From Bacteroides sp. GM023 (lineage in GTDB: Bacteria; Bacteroidota; Bacteroidia; Bacteroidales; Bacteroidaceae), in assembly GCF_014750685.1 (NCBI RefSeq), contig NZ_JAAXGE010000003.1:620001-684000 (forward strand): 64,000 nt of DNA, given 5' to 3'. A program made the translations under genes and the position numbers. Within the stretch, counting starts at the first letter, position 1, and each line of letters starts with the position of its first letter. The notes below the pieces were generated by a model. That model was not told where the DNA came from. It saw nothing but the letters and a program-made list of their open reading frames with translations, and searched no databases. Below are positions 1 through 5,214 of this stretch, piece by piece.

Positions 1-312
1 AAAAGAGAGATTTTGAAAGGTTTATCTAAACCACTTCAGCAATTAGCTAAAGAGGGTGCTATTAGTTCAGTAAATGACGGTTTGAAGGAGATATACGCCC
101 AATCGGGGCACACACAACTAAAGACGTTGCAGCAATGGAACAGAGCCGGGAAACGGGTTGTAAAAGGCTCGCACGCTCTTTGCTTATGGGGTGCACCGAA
201 GCAGATAGACAGGCAACAGCAGGAAGATAACCAGGACGGGGAGAACGACCCATCAGAATTTTATCCGATTTGTTTTGTGTTCTCTAATCTGCAAGTGAAT
301 GAAAAACAATGA
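1..312 (+). CDS. ArdC-like ssDNA-binding domain protein, C-terminal part (truncated by window edge)
   Basis: The frame is open from base 1, so the start codon is probably outside the window; a TTG at 13 is a less likely start. The visible 103 residues contain W-N-R-A-G-K-R-V-V-K-G-S-H-A followed by L-W-G, the pattern of the N-terminal single-stranded-DNA-binding domain of ArdC-type antirestriction proteins, and end with a P-I-C-F-V-F-S-N stretch common in short Bacteroides versions. Such proteins ride on conjugative elements and phages and are thought to protect incoming DNA. The 3' end overlaps the next gene by 14 bases, so the two are probably cotranscribed. The family assignment rests on pattern recognition only. 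Confidence 0.6.
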   Translation, partial: KREILKGLSKPLQQLAKEGAISSVNDGLKEIYAQSGHTQLKTLQQWNRAGKRVVKGSHALCLWGAPKQIDRQQQEDNQDGENDPSEFYPICFVFSNLQVNEKQ

Positions 313-1042
313 CTTTAAAACTTTCGGGGAATACTTGGAGGGTATTTCCCGAATCCATGGACGTGCAAAAGTGTTTGATGATTTTTTGCAAATAATTGTT
401 TGTTGTCTGTCGATGGGACGCAAAGAGGAACTTTATTTCAAGACTATAAAGCCGTATGACAGGGAAGAATTAAATTTGTTTTCACAGGCTTTTGCATCTC
501 TTGTTATGCAGATGGATAGCGCACCGCTAGACGACCCTTTCGGAGACTATTACGAAGAATTTTTAAGTGATTCGAGAAACGGGCAGTTTTTTACTCCTAT
601 GCCTATTTGTGATTTAATGACACAGCTAACGACAGCTGTAAAGCCAGGAGAAGAGCGAAAAAGCGGAGATGTGAGGGTATATGACCCCACGTGTGGCAGT
701 GGACGGCTTTTGCTATCTGCCGCCAAGCAGGACAGGAAGCAGTTTTTTGTAGGTGCGGACATCTCTTATAGTTGCTGTTTAATGACAATCATCAACCTTT
801 GTTTAAATTCGCTCAACGGTGAAGTATTACACATGAATACGCTATCTTTCAACTGTTGGCATCATTGGTGCGTTATAGTAGACAGCTTTACGAAGATTCC
901 AACTGTTTACGAAGTCAATCCGGATAAATTGAATCAAGCCCCAACACAAGCAGCAGAACTGAAACCGCAACCAGTTAAGGGGCTGATACAACCTGTTGAG
1001 AGTGTTCCGGCTATTTCCTTTGTTCGTTACACAAAAAAATAA
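299..1042 (+). CDS. N-6 adenine DNA methylase-like protein lacking a visible NPPY motif
   Basis: A 247-residue protein. Residues about 88-170 carry the SAM-binding half of a HsdM-type N6-adenine methylase: G-Q-F-F-T-P, then D-P-T-C-G-S-G-R-L-L (motif I) and G-A-D-I-S as the acidic second strand. After N-T-L-S-F the chain diverges, and no (N/D)PP(F/Y/W) catalytic motif is present. The last 60 residues are low-complexity and rich in P and Q. Short proteins like this next to ArdC-like genes are common on Bacteroides mobile elements. It may bind SAM or DNA without methylating, or act with a partner; function is not established. It overlaps the preceding gene, which implies translational coupling. 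Confidence 0.65.
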   Translation: MKNNDFKTFGEYLEGISRIHGRAKVFDDFLQIIVCCLSMGRKEELYFKTIKPYDREELNLFSQAFASLVMQMDSAPLDDPFGDYYEEFLSDSRNGQFFTPMPICDLMTQLTTAVKPGEERKSGDVRVYDPTCGSGRLLLSAAKQDRKQFFVGADISYSCCLMTIINLCLNSLNGEVLHMNTLSFNCWHHWCVIVDSFTKIPTVYEVNPDKLNQAPTQAAELKPQPVKGLIQPVESVPAISFVRYTKK

Positions 1043-1045
1043 GAA

Positions 1046-1219
1046 ATGGAGAAAGTTCTGCAATGTGTCCGACTTCCGCAAAATGGAAAAGGCACGATAG
1101 GTTTTAATCTTAAAGGAGAATATTTGAAACTATTTGGATTTAAACAGGGTGATAAAGTTAAGGTCGAATTAAGCGAAAATAAGATAGTTCTTTCTAAGAT
1201 AGGCAATGTGTTGGAATAG
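1046..1219 (+). CDS. small AbrB/SymE-like protein, 57 aa
   Basis: A short ORF starting four bases after the methylase-like stop. The translation ends with F-K-Q-G-D-K-V-K-V-E-L-S-E-N-K-I-V-L-S-K, the repeating hydrophobic/charged strand pattern of swapped-hairpin AbrB or SymE-type proteins (G-D-x-V-x-V followed by I-x-I). Such proteins are small DNA-binding antitoxins or, in the SymE case, toxins. Close spacing suggests it is the last gene of the left-edge operon. A real but short gene; the function is inferred from the pattern. Confidence 0.5.
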   Translation: MEKVLQCVRLPQNGKGTIGFNLKGEYLKLFGFKQGDKVKVELSENKIVLSKIGNVLE

Positions 1220-1416
1220 GCAAGAAAGTCTCTAAAATGACAGCAAAAGCAGCCCAAAGCCCTTTATTTGGGTTTGGTGGGATGCTTTTGCGGTCGCCCC
1301 TGCGCTGCGCTCCGGGGAAAGTGGAGTCCGCGATTGTCTTTCAGACCAAAGAAGGCGGGATTGTTTGACGCCTAAAAACGGCGGTTGTTTGACGTAATAA
1401 AATTACGATTGTTAAA
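1220..1416. other. intergenic stretch with GC-rich tract
   Basis: No convincing ORF. It contains a locally GC-rich stretch (about 1290-1340, with C-G-C-T-G-C-G-C-T-C-C-G-G-G-G) unlike its AT-rich surroundings, and two similar lines containing 'ggcgg...gtttgacg' around 1355 and 1380. This may be a junction between mobile-element modules. Nothing else was recognised. Confidence 0.3.
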
Positions 1417-1471
1417 AGGTAGTAAAACTTCTACTGTTTATTTGTAAATAGTAGAAGTTTTACTACCTTTG
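1417..1471 (+). promoter_or_regulatory. hicAB promoter embedded in a 19-bp perfect inverted repeat
   Basis: Arms 1417-1435 and 1450-1468 are perfectly complementary (AGGTAGTAAAACTTCTACT and its reverse complement) around a 14-base centre. The right arm overlaps a -7 box TACCTTTG (1464-1471). TTTG at 1441-1444 lies exactly 19 bases upstream, which is the Bacteroidetes -33/-7 geometry. A dyad wrapped around the promoter is the expected arrangement for autorepression by the HicB antitoxin. Predicted transcription start near 1475. Confidence 0.75.
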
Positions 1472-1493
1472 TGGTGTTGAAAAAATAATTGAT

Positions 1494-1694
1494 ATGGTAA
1501 AGTCATCCGAATTTCATCGACAGATAACAAAGAAAGGTAAAAAAAGAGGTTGGACATGGACAGGAGTTTCAGAAGGCAGCCACCGGATTTACGAAGACAA
1601 AAATGGTATTAGATACCCGGTTCCCTATCACGGTGCCAAAGAAATGGGAGAGGGGTTAAGAAAGAAAATTATCAGGGATATGGAGCTTGAATAA
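1494..1694 (+). CDS. hicA: HicA-type mRNA interferase toxin
   Basis: A 66-residue protein with the HicA dsRBD-like fold signature: K-S-S-E-F at the N-terminus, a G-W-T-W-T-G strand, then G-S-H-R-I-Y with the catalytic histidine, and P-V-P-Y-H-G with G-L-R-K-K-I-I at the C-terminus. HicA family toxins cleave mRNA and are neutralised by HicB, whose gene lies 63 bases downstream. The toxin-first gene order is normal for this family. Transcription should start from the palindromic promoter about 20 bases upstream. Confidence 0.85.
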   Translation: MVKSSEFHRQITKKGKKRGWTWTGVSEGSHRIYEDKNGIRYPVPYHGAKEMGEGLRKKIIRDMELE

Positions 1695-1757
1695 AGCTCC
1701 CTCTTTCCTTACCATATATGATTGATTGATTTATGATACAAATAAAATTCTAACTAA

Positions 1758-2153
1758 ATGGGAAAAATTAAAGTTACTATCGAAAAAGGAGCTGATTTGT
1801 TCGGCGCATGGGCTGAAAATATCCCAGGGATTTACGGTGAAGGCAATACCGTACAAGAAGCTAAAAATAGTATATTGGAAGCTGTTGAATTATACAAAAA
1901 GTATAATGATAAAATTCCTGTGGAATTACAGGGCGATATGGAAATTGAATGGGTTTTTGATGTACAATCCTTCTTGCAGTATTACAGCGGTATTTTTACT
2001 AAAGCCGCTTTGGAAAGAATTACAGGTATTAATCAGAAACAACTGGGACATTATGCTTCAGGATTGAAAAAGCCACGACGGGCACAAGTAGAAAAGATTG
2101 AAAATGCACTGCGTGGATTTATTGAAGAAATGGGTTCAATACATTTTGTATAA
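1758..2153 (+). CDS. hicB: HicB-type antitoxin with C-terminal helix-turn-helix
   Basis: A 131-residue protein. Residues 1-55 form the degenerate RNase-H-like HicB domain (W-A-E-N-I-P-G-I-Y-G-E-G-N-T-V-Q-E-A). Residues about 85-125 form an HTH with K-A-A-L-E-R-I-T-G-I-N-Q-K-Q-L-G-H-Y-A and K-K-P-R-R-A-Q. In the family this domain binds HicA and the HTH binds the operator, here most likely the palindrome at 1417-1468. Start ATG 1758. The pair probably stabilises the element or acts against superinfecting phage; that role is inference. Confidence 0.85.
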   Translation: MGKIKVTIEKGADLFGAWAENIPGIYGEGNTVQEAKNSILEAVELYKKYNDKIPVELQGDMEIEWVFDVQSFLQYYSGIFTKAALERITGINQKQLGHYASGLKKPRRAQVEKIENALRGFIEEMGSIHFV

Positions 2154-2202
2154 TTTGCCTTTCTGCTTCATTGGCAGAAGGCAGAACTTTGACAAGTATA
2201 AG

Positions 2203-2229
2203 GGCTTTCACGAGGTGAGAGCCTTTTTT
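2203..2229 (+). terminator. rho-independent terminator after hicAB
   Basis: Stem GGCTTTCA (2203-2210) with TGAGAGCC (2216-2223), one G-U pair, followed by six T. A second hairpin just upstream (about 2157-2182, GCC-TTCTGC type, one bulge) has no T-run. Confidence 0.75.
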
Positions 2230-2470
2230 ATAATTTCATTTTAGTGCTTGCACTACCAAATTTACTAATATCTATAGGCTTTTCATTGATGTCTTTAATC
2301 ATAAATTGAATGCGTCCAAATGCTTTAACACCCTCTTTGAGAGCATCAAGATCGTTTAACCATACGTCTAAAATTTCATCTCCCTTGATTACGACAAAAC
2401 CACCCAAAGGATTTTATTCGCGAAGATGTGCCAAATTCTTGTAATAAGTTGCTAACTCTGTTTCGAACAT
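2228..2470 (-). pseudogene. small conserved-looking protein broken by one in-frame stop
   Basis: On the reverse strand an 81-codon frame runs from ATG at 2470 to TAA at 2228-2230 with a single internal TAA at codon 19 (2414-2416). On either side the translation reads naturally: M-F-E-T-E-L-A-T-Y-Y-K-N-L before it, and N-P-L-G-G-F-V-V-I-K-G-D-E-I-L-D-V-W-L then D-A-L-K-E-G-V-K after it. This resembles small Bacteroides proteins of the type 'NPKGGFVVIKG...DVW...DALREG' (DUF5678-like, by memory). A one-base change from GAA to TAA would explain the break, and no good restart codon follows. Either a recent nonsense mutation or a sequencing error. Confidence 0.55.
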
Positions 2471-2506
2471 ATTGTTTGATGTTTTCCACAAAAATAATCT
2501 TTTTCT

Positions 2507-2537
2507 TTTGTACCATCAAATATTATCCACATATTTG
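2507..2537 (+). promoter_or_regulatory. Bacteroidetes-type promoter upstream of 2650 gene
   Basis: TTTG (2507-2510), 19 bases, then CATATTTG (2530-2537), one mismatch from TAnnTTTG. The 3' part of the spacer (TCAAATATTATCC) is the same as in the promoter at 3768-3798. Predicted start near 2541, giving a leader of about 108 bases. Confidence 0.65.
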
Positions 2538-2562
2538 CATTGCCAAATATAAACCGACAAAT

Positions 2563-2639
2563 TCATCTCCTCATATCGTGTAACCCGTAAACAATCGGGT
2601 TCCGGGTGGTTCCGGTTGGCGCACGATATGAGGAGATGA
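2563..2639 (+). promoter_or_regulatory. structured mRNA leader: 18-bp stem with inner hairpin
   Basis: Arms 2563-2580 (TCATCTCCTCATATCGTG) and 2622-2639 are perfect complements. Inside, AACCCG (2582-2587) pairs with CGGGTT (2596-2601). The 3' arm contains AGGAG about 12-18 bases before the ATG at 2650, so the stem would bury the ribosome-loading region. It is inside the transcript predicted from the 2507-2537 promoter. It could be a translational switch; no known riboswitch class was recognised. Confidence 0.6.
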
Positions 2640-2649
2640 TTTTTAAATT

Positions 2650-2976
2650 ATGGAACTAAAAGATTTTATAAAAAAAACGGTGATGGAAATTTCAACAGCC
2701 GTGATAGAATTGAATGAAGAGAATGATACTCTACAGCAACTAATTGTTAATCCAATACCGGACAATCATACAGAGGGAGCACGGTATTCTGATGATGGTC
2801 GTATTATTCAAGATATTGAATTTAACCTTCAAGTTGTTGCATCGGAAAAGACTGATGTTGGAGGAGGGCTGAAGATAAATGTTTTGAAGGCAGGAATTAG
2901 TAACGGAAAAAGCGAAGAAACTGTTAATTCAATAAAATTCTCATTGAGTGTTGCTTTGCCTACGGGTTCCCGGTAA
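2650..2976 (+). CDS. small cytosolic protein, trypsin-co-occurring-domain-like
   Basis: A 108-residue protein with no signal peptide. M-E-L-K-D-F-I-K-K-T-V-M-E-I at the start, I-I-Q-D-I-E-F-N-L-Q-V-V in the middle, G-G-G-L-K-I-N-V after it, and I-K-F-S-L-S-V-A-L-P at the end match the general layout of the small 'trypco2' type domain found beside proteases and NLR-type proteins in bacterial defence contexts; this assignment is tentative. The gene has its own promoter and a long structured leader. Its last 36 bases overlap the convergent gene at 2941-3135. Confidence 0.5.
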   Translation: MELKDFIKKTVMEISTAVIELNEENDTLQQLIVNPIPDNHTEGARYSDDGRIIQDIEFNLQVVASEKTDVGGGLKINVLKAGISNGKSEETVNSIKFSLSVALPTGSR

Positions 2977-3135
2977 TTCAAATTGTATTATTTCGCCGGT
3001 AGTAAGATAGCGATATAAGATATCGGCAAGAATAACCGGATTAAGTTCGGGGCGTGGCCGAAATGTTGTAGCCGTCCACCCAATGATAGTCACAGCTTGA
3101 TCAAGGCAGTATTTTCTTAATTCAATCTCATTCAT
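2941..3135 (-). CDS. hypothetical small phage/mobile-element protein, 64 aa
   Basis: On the reverse strand the frame could extend to a TTG at 3153, but a -7 box (TATTTTTG, bases 3151-3158 on this strand) would place the transcript start near 3147, so the ATG at 3135 is preferred (a 12-base leader). The protein M-N-E-I-E-L-R-K-Y-C-L-D-Q-A-V with later L-A-D-I-L-Y-R-Y-L-T-T-G-E resembles short helical proteins common in Bacteroides mobile elements ('R.YCLE.A...ADK.Y.YL'). Function unknown. Tail-to-tail overlap with the preceding gene. Confidence 0.5.
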   Translation of the reverse strand: MNEIELRKYCLDQAVTIIGWTATTFRPRPELNPVILADILYRYLTTGEIIQFELPGTRRQSNTQ

Positions 3136-3208
3136 AATTAATGTTTTAGGCAAAAATACAATAGAAATACTAGAAAGTGAAATTATTAACTATTAAATAT
3201 CTGATATT

Positions 3209-3736
3209 ATGAAGAAAATTTTATTTGCACTGTTGTTAATGTTTTCGTCTGGAATAATGGCGCAATCTATTAAATCTATTGAAGATGATCCTTTCGAAGG
3301 AACAAAGGTGATTACTACTGACAAGGAAAGACTTAGCAAAGAATCATTTAAAGATGTCAGAGGGCAATCTATGTTTTATCTTCAAAATAGAGGGAAAGTA
3401 GTATTGCTACATCTTTTATGGCAATGTCGTGATATAATTATTGTTTCAAAAGGACAGAAAGCGATATTCTTGGCGGATGATGATTCCAAAGTTACGTTAG
3501 AAGCAATGGCTGATGTAAAACCCATTGCTGGTATAGCATCCACTGCGGCAGTAAAGCCTGCGGGGGTACTAGGGTTAGATATACCTTATTCTGGAATGGA
3601 TATATTTCAACTTGTAGGTAAAAAAATAAAGGCAATTAGAATATATACAAGTGATGGCTATCAGGATTTCTCAGTTGATAAGAAAAAGCAATCTATGATT
3701 AGCGATTGCTTTAAGCTTCTAGTGGAAGAAATGTAA
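3209..3736 (+). CDS. secreted hypothetical protein, possible lysogenic-conversion (moron) gene
   Basis: A 175-residue protein beginning with a classic signal peptide (M-K-K-I-L-F-A-L-L-L-M-F-S-S-G-I-M-A-Q, cleavage after A-Q or M-A). The mature part has no lipobox and no recognised domain. It ends with S-D-C-F-K-L-L-V-E-E-M. It stands alone between two regulated units, in the accessory part of the element, so it may be a gene expressed from the lysogen that acts in the envelope; that is inference. Confidence 0.55.
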   Translation: MKKILFALLLMFSSGIMAQSIKSIEDDPFEGTKVITTDKERLSKESFKDVRGQSMFYLQNRGKVVLLHLLWQCRDIIIVSKGQKAIFLADDDSKVTLEAMADVKPIAGIASTAAVKPAGVLGLDIPYSGMDIFQLVGKKIKAIRIYTSDGYQDFSVDKKKQSMISDCFKLLVEEM

Positions 3737-3767
3737 ATAAGAAATTGATTAAAAAAATCACTTATCT

Positions 3768-3798
3768 TTTGCATTTTCAAATATTATCCTCATATTTG
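3768..3798 (+). promoter_or_regulatory. promoter of the 3803 leader RNA
   Basis: TTTG (3768-3771), 19 bases, then CATATTTG (3791-3798). The -7 box and the 3' spacer TCAAATATTATCC duplicate the promoter at 2507-2537. Predicted start about 3802, exactly at the first GCTAAACATTGATAG repeat. Confidence 0.65.
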
Positions 3799-3802
3799 CA
3801 GT

Positions 3803-4039
3803 GCTAAACATTGATAGGATGCTTCTTATCCCGAAGAGCTCGGTTAATGCTCACAATAGTTGCGGGCTTTTTTTATGCCCATATCTAACGTTTTCCTGAT
3901 ATTAGGAAAACGATACATATAAAATAGGCGGCTGCCTTCCCATGTGGATTTTTGCTCTTTGGAGTAGGATATCTATCAATGTTTAGCGACACGGGAAATG
4001 GCAGCCGTTTTTTTCTGCCTAAATGCTAAACATTGATAG
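3803..4039 (+). ncRNA. candidate regulatory leader RNA with three copies of one 15-mer
   Basis: GCTAAACATTGATAG occurs at 3803-3817, as its exact reverse complement at 3973-3987, and again directly at 4025-4039, two bases before the ATG at 4042. The middle copy can pair with either outer copy, and pairing with the third would cover the translation start of the downstream gene. Between them are a hairpin GTTTTCCT/AGGAAAAC (about 3890-3911), a CCCG...CGGGC-T7 element (about 3830-3877) and a strong terminator (3927-4014). No ORF of note. This looks like an attenuator or a stand-alone RNA; no known family was recognised. Confidence 0.55.
3927..4014 (+). terminator. long-loop terminator inside the leader
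   Basis: CGGCTGCC (3929-3936) pairs perfectly with GGCAGCCG (4000-4007), with weaker continued pairing inward (TTCCC with GGGAA), followed by seven T at 4008-4014. The loop contains the middle copy of the 15-mer repeat, so pairing of that repeat would compete with or knot into this structure. Confidence 0.65.
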
Positions 4040-4041
4040 AT

Positions 4042-4248
4042 ATGAAAAAAGGAAAAAAAGTCCTCACCAAATGCGTAGAGGCAGAGAAAATTCAAGAGTT
4101 TTTCAACAAAATTAGTGATTTGATTACTTCCGGGCACGATAAAGTCTGGACGAGTAAAGATGAAAACGGTGAAATGAATTTCATCGTAGGCAATAGCCGG
4201 GTAAATGTGCGTATTAGTACATCTATGATGGAAGGGGGTGGAATATGA
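4042..4248 (+). CDS. hypothetical protein, 68 aa
   Basis: ATG 4042 is chosen over the upstream in-frame TTG (4033) because the latter lies inside the leader repeat. The protein starts M-K-K-G-K-K-V-L-T-K-C-V-E-A-E-K-I-Q and ends with N-S-R-V-N-V-R-I-S-T-S-M-M-E-G-G-G-I. No known domain. It overlaps the next ORF by four bases (ATGA), so it heads a three-gene operon of small proteins just before the structural module. Such positions often hold phage regulators, but nothing in the sequence proves this. Confidence 0.5.
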   Translation: MKKGKKVLTKCVEAEKIQEFFNKISDLITSGHDKVWTSKDENGEMNFIVGNSRVNVRISTSMMEGGGI

Positions 4249-4454
4249 GGAATCCGGTATTCAAGATTATAAAAAGTTGCAGCTATTCAGGTGGCATAAA
4301 AAGTATGGAAGAATATACTATTGCTTTATATTCTAAATATATATGCACATGTGCTAGAGAAGAGTTAATTGAACTTCGCAATCAAGTGGATTTGGCTTTG
4401 AATGACCAAAGAATAGTCGCAAACGAGAAAGGAGATTCAAATGAAAGACAGTGA
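4245..4454 (+). CDS. hypothetical protein, 69 aa
   Basis: Starts with an ATGA overlap on the preceding gene. A second in-frame ATG at 4305 (M-E-E-Y-T-I-A-L-Y-S) is an alternative start. The C-terminal half, R-E-E-L-I-E-L-R-N-Q-V-D-L-A-L-N, is helical and charged. No recognised family. It overlaps the next ORF by 14 bases. Confidence 0.4.
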   Translation: MRNPVFKIIKSCSYSGGIKSMEEYTIALYSKYICTCAREELIELRNQVDLALNDQRIVANEKGDSNERQ

Positions 4455-4656
4455 GATTCATTATTATCTTTCAGGTCTGAAAAACCTACATGAGTTATTT
4501 CTAGTTATTGATGAAATTAAATCAGAAACAGGTATGACACCTGATATGGTTAAATATGGAGATAAAAAACTGAAATATAACGGCAAAGATGGTAAGTCTT
4601 TAAAAAACGGTGAATTGGACGAAGAAACGTATATTTCCCGAAATCAAATTTCATAA
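4441..4656 (+). CDS. hypothetical protein, 71 aa
   Basis: Third gene of the small operon; ATG 4441 preceded by GAAAGGAGATTC, a clear purine-rich ribosome site. Sequence M-K-D-S-E-I-H-Y-Y-L-S-G-L then L-V-I-D-E-I-K-S-E-T-G-M-T-P-D-M. Acidic, helical N-terminus; no recognised domain. Followed 25 bases later by a strong terminator that closes the unit. Confidence 0.45.
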   Translation: MKDSEIHYYLSGLKNLHELFLVIDEIKSETGMTPDMVKYGDKKLKYNGKDGKSLKNGELDEETYISRNQIS

Positions 4657-4681
4657 CCACCATTGGCGATTTATAGATAAT

Positions 4682-4714
4682 GCCCCGATAGCTCCGGCTC
4701 TTCGGGGCTTTTTT
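4682..4714 (+). terminator. rho-independent terminator before the structural operon
   Basis: GCCCCGA (4682-4688) pairs with TCGGGGC (4702-4708), followed by six T. It lies two bases upstream of the late promoter block at 4717. Confidence 0.85.
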
Positions 4715-4716
4715 GT

Positions 4717-4751
4717 GTCCTTTTTTAAGGGTGTTTTCAGATGTAATTTTG
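4717..4751 (+). promoter_or_regulatory. phage late promoter, copy A
   Basis: GTCCTTTTTT at 4717-4726 and -7 box TAATTTTG at 4744-4751; distance from G of GTCC to the -7 box is 27. Same layout at 11371, 15660 and 15812. Drives the portal/tail operon starting at 4771. Confidence 0.75.
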
Positions 4752-4770
4752 CATTATAGTAAGTACCATA

Positions 4771-5214
4771 ATGCAAAGTAACGAAAGTAAGGAATTAAAG
4801 ACTCTTTTTATTGAAGAAGAATTATCACAGCATGGCGAATGGCTTTGTGATATATTGACTGAAGCTATTGAGCAACGCAAGCTCATGCAGACGGATACTC
4901 TGCATGATAGCATTGATTACAAGACTTTTCATGATGGGGAGAATCCGGGGCTGAGAGTTAGTTTCTTTTCTTACGGTCGTGCTTTTGAAATTGCGGGGAA
5001 TAAAAAGAACCGGCATAAAGTTGATACAAACCGGGCGGTCTGGGGAATGAAAGCAAATCGGAATCCGGTGAAGAAAAATACAAAGTGGTACGCAAAGAAT
5101 ATGTACGGCGGTCTGAACCGACTGATTTCAAGAGTTATGTATGGCTTGAGTGATGCGGAAATTGCTCGTTTAAAAGGTATATTGGAAAATAGAAAATTGA
5201 GTTATAATGGCTGA
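4771..5214 (+). CDS. phage structural-operon protein, first gene of late unit 1
   Basis: A 147-residue protein 16 bases after the predicted transcript start of late promoter A. Motifs: E-L-S-Q-H-G-E-W-L, L-R-V-S-F-F-S-Y-G-R-A-F-E-I, K-W-Y-A-K-N-M-Y-G-G-L-N-R-L-I-S-R-V-M-Y-G-L-S-D. The layout (amphipathic start, a beta segment with G-R, a helical end) recalls small minor capsid or tail-completion proteins near portals, but no family was recognised firmly. It overlaps the portal-like gene by eight bases. Confidence 0.5.
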   Translation: MQSNESKELKTLFIEEELSQHGEWLCDILTEAIEQRKLMQTDTLHDSIDYKTFHDGENPGLRVSFFSYGRAFEIAGNKKNRHKVDTNRAVWGMKANRNPVKKNTKWYAKNMYGGLNRLISRVMYGLSDAEIARLKGILENRKLSYNG

